Shown one piece after another: positions 61,910 through 64,000 of a stretch of DNA of 64,000 nucleotides. The first letter of the stretch is position 1, and each line of letters opens with the position of its first letter. The DNA lies in contig CAWFHK010000001.1 in assembly GCA_963815655.1 (NCBI GenBank), positions 3,038,001 through 3,102,000 on the forward strand, in the 5' to 3' direction. The position numbers and the translations under genes are program-made. The notes below the pieces were generated by a model, which did not search any database, was not told the DNA's origin, and worked only from the letters and a program-made list of their open reading frames with translations. Origin of the DNA: JAWOLE01 sp963815655. GTDB lineage: Bacteria; Acidobacteriota; Thermoanaerobaculia; UBA5066; Gp7-AA6.

Positions 61910-62085
61910 CGGAGCCGGCGGCGCTTTCCGCAGGAGGTGATGGGTGAGGAGCATGGAAGAGCGCATCCGGCGCCACCCTGCCCGTGCGACGAACCCTCAG
62001 CGGCGGCCGGTTCTCCAGCTTGCGGCAGGCCGCCGCGTGCCGACGGAGGGAAACGCCGCCTGCTCCGGGGCGGCCTTTCCGCACT
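61910..62085 (-). repeat. Interspersed element, copy 4 (half copy)
   Basis: On the minus strand this matches the left half of copy 1 (10.5 kb) over about 170 bp: GGCGGCGTTTCCCTC, GTCGGCACGCGG, GGCCTGCCG, CGCTGAGGGTTCGTCGCAC, CTCACCCATCACCTCC. It lies between the metalloprotease terminator and the response-regulator gene, and codes for nothing supported. Confidence 0.65.
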
Positions 62086-62113
62086 CTCGATTCCATTGCC
62101 GGGTGCCCCTGAA

Positions 62114-62809
62114 CTAACCTGGCTCGGGCGGCGGTACGAGCTGGCGGCGGAAGGCGTAGACGAGCAGCTCGAGGCGGTCGTGCACGCCGAGCTTCGAGAA
62201 GATCGAGGTCAGGTGATGCCGCACCGTGATCTCGCTGACGAAGAGGCGCTCGGCGATCTGCTTGTTGCTCAGTCCCTCCCCGATCAGCCCGATCACTTGC
62301 CGCTCCCTCGCGGAGAGCGACCGGATCTTGACGGCCTCGGGGCTTTCGGTCTCGCCCTTGCGCCCGCGCGAGAGCTCCGCGACGAGGTCCGCCATCGTGG
62401 TCCGGTCGATCCAGACTTCCCCCGCGTGGACCTTCTCGATCGCCTTGATGAGCACGTCGCCCGCCTTCTCCTTGTGCACCAGGCCCACGGCCCCGAGACT
62501 CAGGGCGCGCCGGCACGCCATCGTGTCCCGCAGGCCGGTCAGCACCAGGACGCGCGCGCGCGGCGCGGCCGCGAGCAGGTCCTGGATCATGTCGAGGCCA
62601 TCCTCGCTTCCGAGATCGAGATCCAGGAGGATCAGATTCGGCGCTTCGCGAGCCGCCGCGGCGAGCCCATCGGCCCGGCCCTGGGCCTCGGCGACCACCG
62701 AGAGCCCGGCCCGGCTCTCGATCAACATCCGAAGCCCCGAACGGACGACGACATGATCGTCGATCAGGAGAATGCGGATGGGCGAGACCTCTGCGGACGG
62801 CATCGTCAT
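62114..62809 (-). CDS. NarL/LuxR-family response regulator
   Basis: This 231-residue protein has a receiver domain (IRILLIDDHVVVRSGL, phospho-Asp 63 in LILLDLDLG, conserved Lys in LVHKEKAG) and a C-terminal LuxR HTH (LSARERQVIGLIGEGLSNKQIAERLFVSEITVRHHLTSIFSKL). GGAGGGAG stands 7 bp before ATG 62809. It is paired with the histidine kinase ending 17 bp upstream and is its likely output. Confidence 0.92.
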   Translation of the reverse strand: MTMPSAEVSPIRILLIDDHVVVRSGLRMLIESRAGLSVVAEAQGRADGLAAAAREAPNLILLDLDLGSEDGLDMIQDLLAAAPRARVLVLTGLRDTMACRRALSLGAVGLVHKEKAGDVLIKAIEKVHAGEVWIDRTTMADLVAELSRGRKGETESPEAVKIRSLSARERQVIGLIGEGLSNKQIAERLFVSEITVRHHLTSIFSKLGVHDRLELLVYAFRRQLVPPPEPG

Positions 62810-62826
62810 GTGGCTGCTCCCTCCTG

Positions 62827-64000
62827 TTACATCGACACCGGGATCTCGATCGTCACGGCGGCGCCGCCGTCGGGCAGCCGCTCGACGCCCACCCGGCCTC
62901 CGAGGGCAGCGGCGCGCTCCGTGATGGAACGCGGCGTGAAGGCGGCGGCATTCGGGTCGTCCCAGCCGCCGTTCTCGATGCGAAGGAGGAAGCGCCCGTC
63001 GCGGCATTCGAGGTCGAGCGCCGCGCGGGACGCCCTCGTGTGGCGCCGGATGTTGCTCAGTCCCTCCGCCACCATGTGAAAGGCGTCGGCCGCGAGCCGA
63101 TCGCCGATCCCGATCTCGCCGGAGACGTTGACTGTCACCCCGATGCCGCTGATCTCCGTGAACTTCGCCGCGAAGCGCTGGATCGCGGGCACGAATCCCC
63201 CCGGGGAGCCCGCCTCCTCCCGGAGCGTGAGCACCCGGCCGCGCACGTTCTCGATCCCGACGCCGATCATCTCCATGAGGCGCTCGACATCATCTCTCAC
63301 TCTCCCGTCGTCGGGACCGAGCTTCTGCCGGAGGGCCGCCAGGCCGAGCTGGAGCCCGAGGTACGGCTGGATCACGCTGTCGTGGAGGTCGAGGGCGATC
63401 TTCCGGCGTTCCTCTCTTGCCGCGTCGGCGGCCAGCCGATCCAGGAGCTGGAGGTGCTCGACGAGCGGAAGGATGTGATCGACGACCTGGAGCAGGAATT
63501 CCCCGTCGGATTCGGTGAAGCGGCGCGGGCGCCGGGACAGGACGTAGAGCCGGCCGATGTTGCGCTTGCGCCAGGCGAGCGGAACGGTGACGAAGGCGTC
63601 CGCCTCGAGCGTCACGGCCAGCGACTCGCAGCGCTGGCGCATGGCTTCGCCGGCCGACGCGCCCGGCTTTCCGGGCGAGCCCCCTTCCGGCCGCGCCGGC
63701 CAGTCGCGTATGGCGTCCGGCCGCCGGTACGCGACGAGGGAGTCCGGGTCAAGCGAGAGCAGGATCCGCGACAGCTCGTCGGGCAGCCGCTGGGAGGCGG
63801 CGGCCCCTTCCGGGTCGGACCGGCTCACCCGCCGCAGCGTCATGCCCGGGGGCCGAGGGCTCTCCATCAGGAGCAGGGAGGCGTCGGCCTCGAAGAGCCG
63901 CGTCAGGCGATGCAGGACCAGGCCGGCAACCTGATCCACGCTGAGATGCGGGCCCGAGATCGCGCTGACCCCCTTCAGGAACTCGAGCCGGCGCCGCTGC
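62827..64000 (-). CDS. Sensor histidine kinase (HisKA_3/NarX type), 5' end cut by the window
   Basis: The frame runs beyond the right window edge, so the start is outside. It reads LEFLKGVSAISGPHLSVDQV into a GAF-type domain, then a HisKA_3 dimerisation helix with the phospho-His in DLHD (ARREERRKIALDLHDSVIQPYL region) and an ATPase domain (AEGLSNIRRHTRAS N-box, LRIENGG, and a G-rich RAAALGGRVG). It is a soluble or partly cytoplasmic NarX/DegS-like kinase that would phosphorylate the adjacent response regulator. An internal GTG at 63939 is not a likely start because the fold begins upstream. Confidence 0.9.
   Translation of the reverse strand, partial: QRRRLEFLKGVSAISGPHLSVDQVAGLVLHRLTRLFEADASLLLMESPRPPGMTLRRVSRSDPEGAAASQRLPDELSRILLSLDPDSLVAYRRPDAIRDWPARPEGGSPGKPGASAGEAMRQRCESLAVTLEADAFVTVPLAWRKRNIGRLYVLSRRPRRFTESDGEFLLQVVDHILPLVEHLQLLDRLAADAAREERRKIALDLHDSVIQPYLGLQLGLAALRQKLGPDDGRVRDDVERLMEMIGVGIENVRGRVLTLREEAGSPGGFVPAIQRFAAKFTEISGIGVTVNVSGEIGIGDRLAADAFHMVAEGLSNIRRHTRASRAALDLECRDGRFLLRIENGGWDDPNAAAFTPRSITERAAALGGRVGVERLPDGGAAVTIEIPVSM

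Overview
The window is uniformly high-GC DNA, densely packed with genes that often overlap by 4 bp (ATGA, GTGA or TTGA). The gene mix points to a free-living, heterotrophic, didermic bacterium, most likely an Acidobacteriota. The clues are Ser/Thr kinases fused to PD40 propeller or TolB/TPR regions, an Oar-like TonB receptor with an N-terminal carboxypeptidase-regulatory domain, an S46 dipeptidyl-peptidase, M16 and S9 peptidases, a TPR protein of the sulfatase/phosphodiesterase fold, and an IPTL-CTERM-like secreted protein. The phylum is inferred from gene content; no rRNA is present.

Layout, 1-32 kb. The left edge cuts a coiled-coil protein made of 11-residue repeats (3-626). Then come a secreted S46 peptidase, two overlapping Ser/Thr kinases, an unknown gene plus a PilT ATPase with an extra N-terminal domain, and a DedA membrane protein. 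A GAF-PAS-PAS sensor without an output domain overlaps a secreted amidohydrolase. These are followed by an M16 and an S9A peptidase, a TetR/OMP/MFP/RND efflux operon in which every gene overlaps the next, csaA, and an MFS transporter overlapping a degenerate ABC ATPase. lysA overlaps a sulfatase-fold TPR lipoprotein.

Layout, 32-48 kb. This part holds an Oar-like TonB receptor, a modE-modA-modB-modC molybdate operon with a candidate ModE box, a MazEF-type toxin-antitoxin pair, tRNA-His and tRNA-Arg(CCG), and a visibly AT-richer Fic islet next to tRNA-Arg. It continues with a secreted IPTL-CTERM-like protein, an outer-membrane-type protein, a PAP2 phosphatase, an APC permease and an aminotransferase.

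Layout, 48-64 kb, the most unusual part. Three large secreted proteins (1405, 1487 and 1377 aa) lie in a row, each with its own promoter and a near-identical terminator. The first two are tandem-duplicated BNR propellers and the third is a reprolysin-like metalloprotease. All three end in the same roughly 155-residue C-terminal domain, and a broken piece of a further copy lies between the second and third genes. A roughly 116-residue module sits at two different places in the two propeller paralogs, so it has moved independently of the duplication. A NarL-type response regulator and a partial histidine kinase close the window.

Between the genes lies a family of foldback (inverted-repeat) elements, with copies or half-copies at about 10.5, 26.8, 44.7 and 61.9 kb. 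One copy has 28-bp terminal inverted repeats and fills the gap between two convergent genes, running into the stop codon of one of them.
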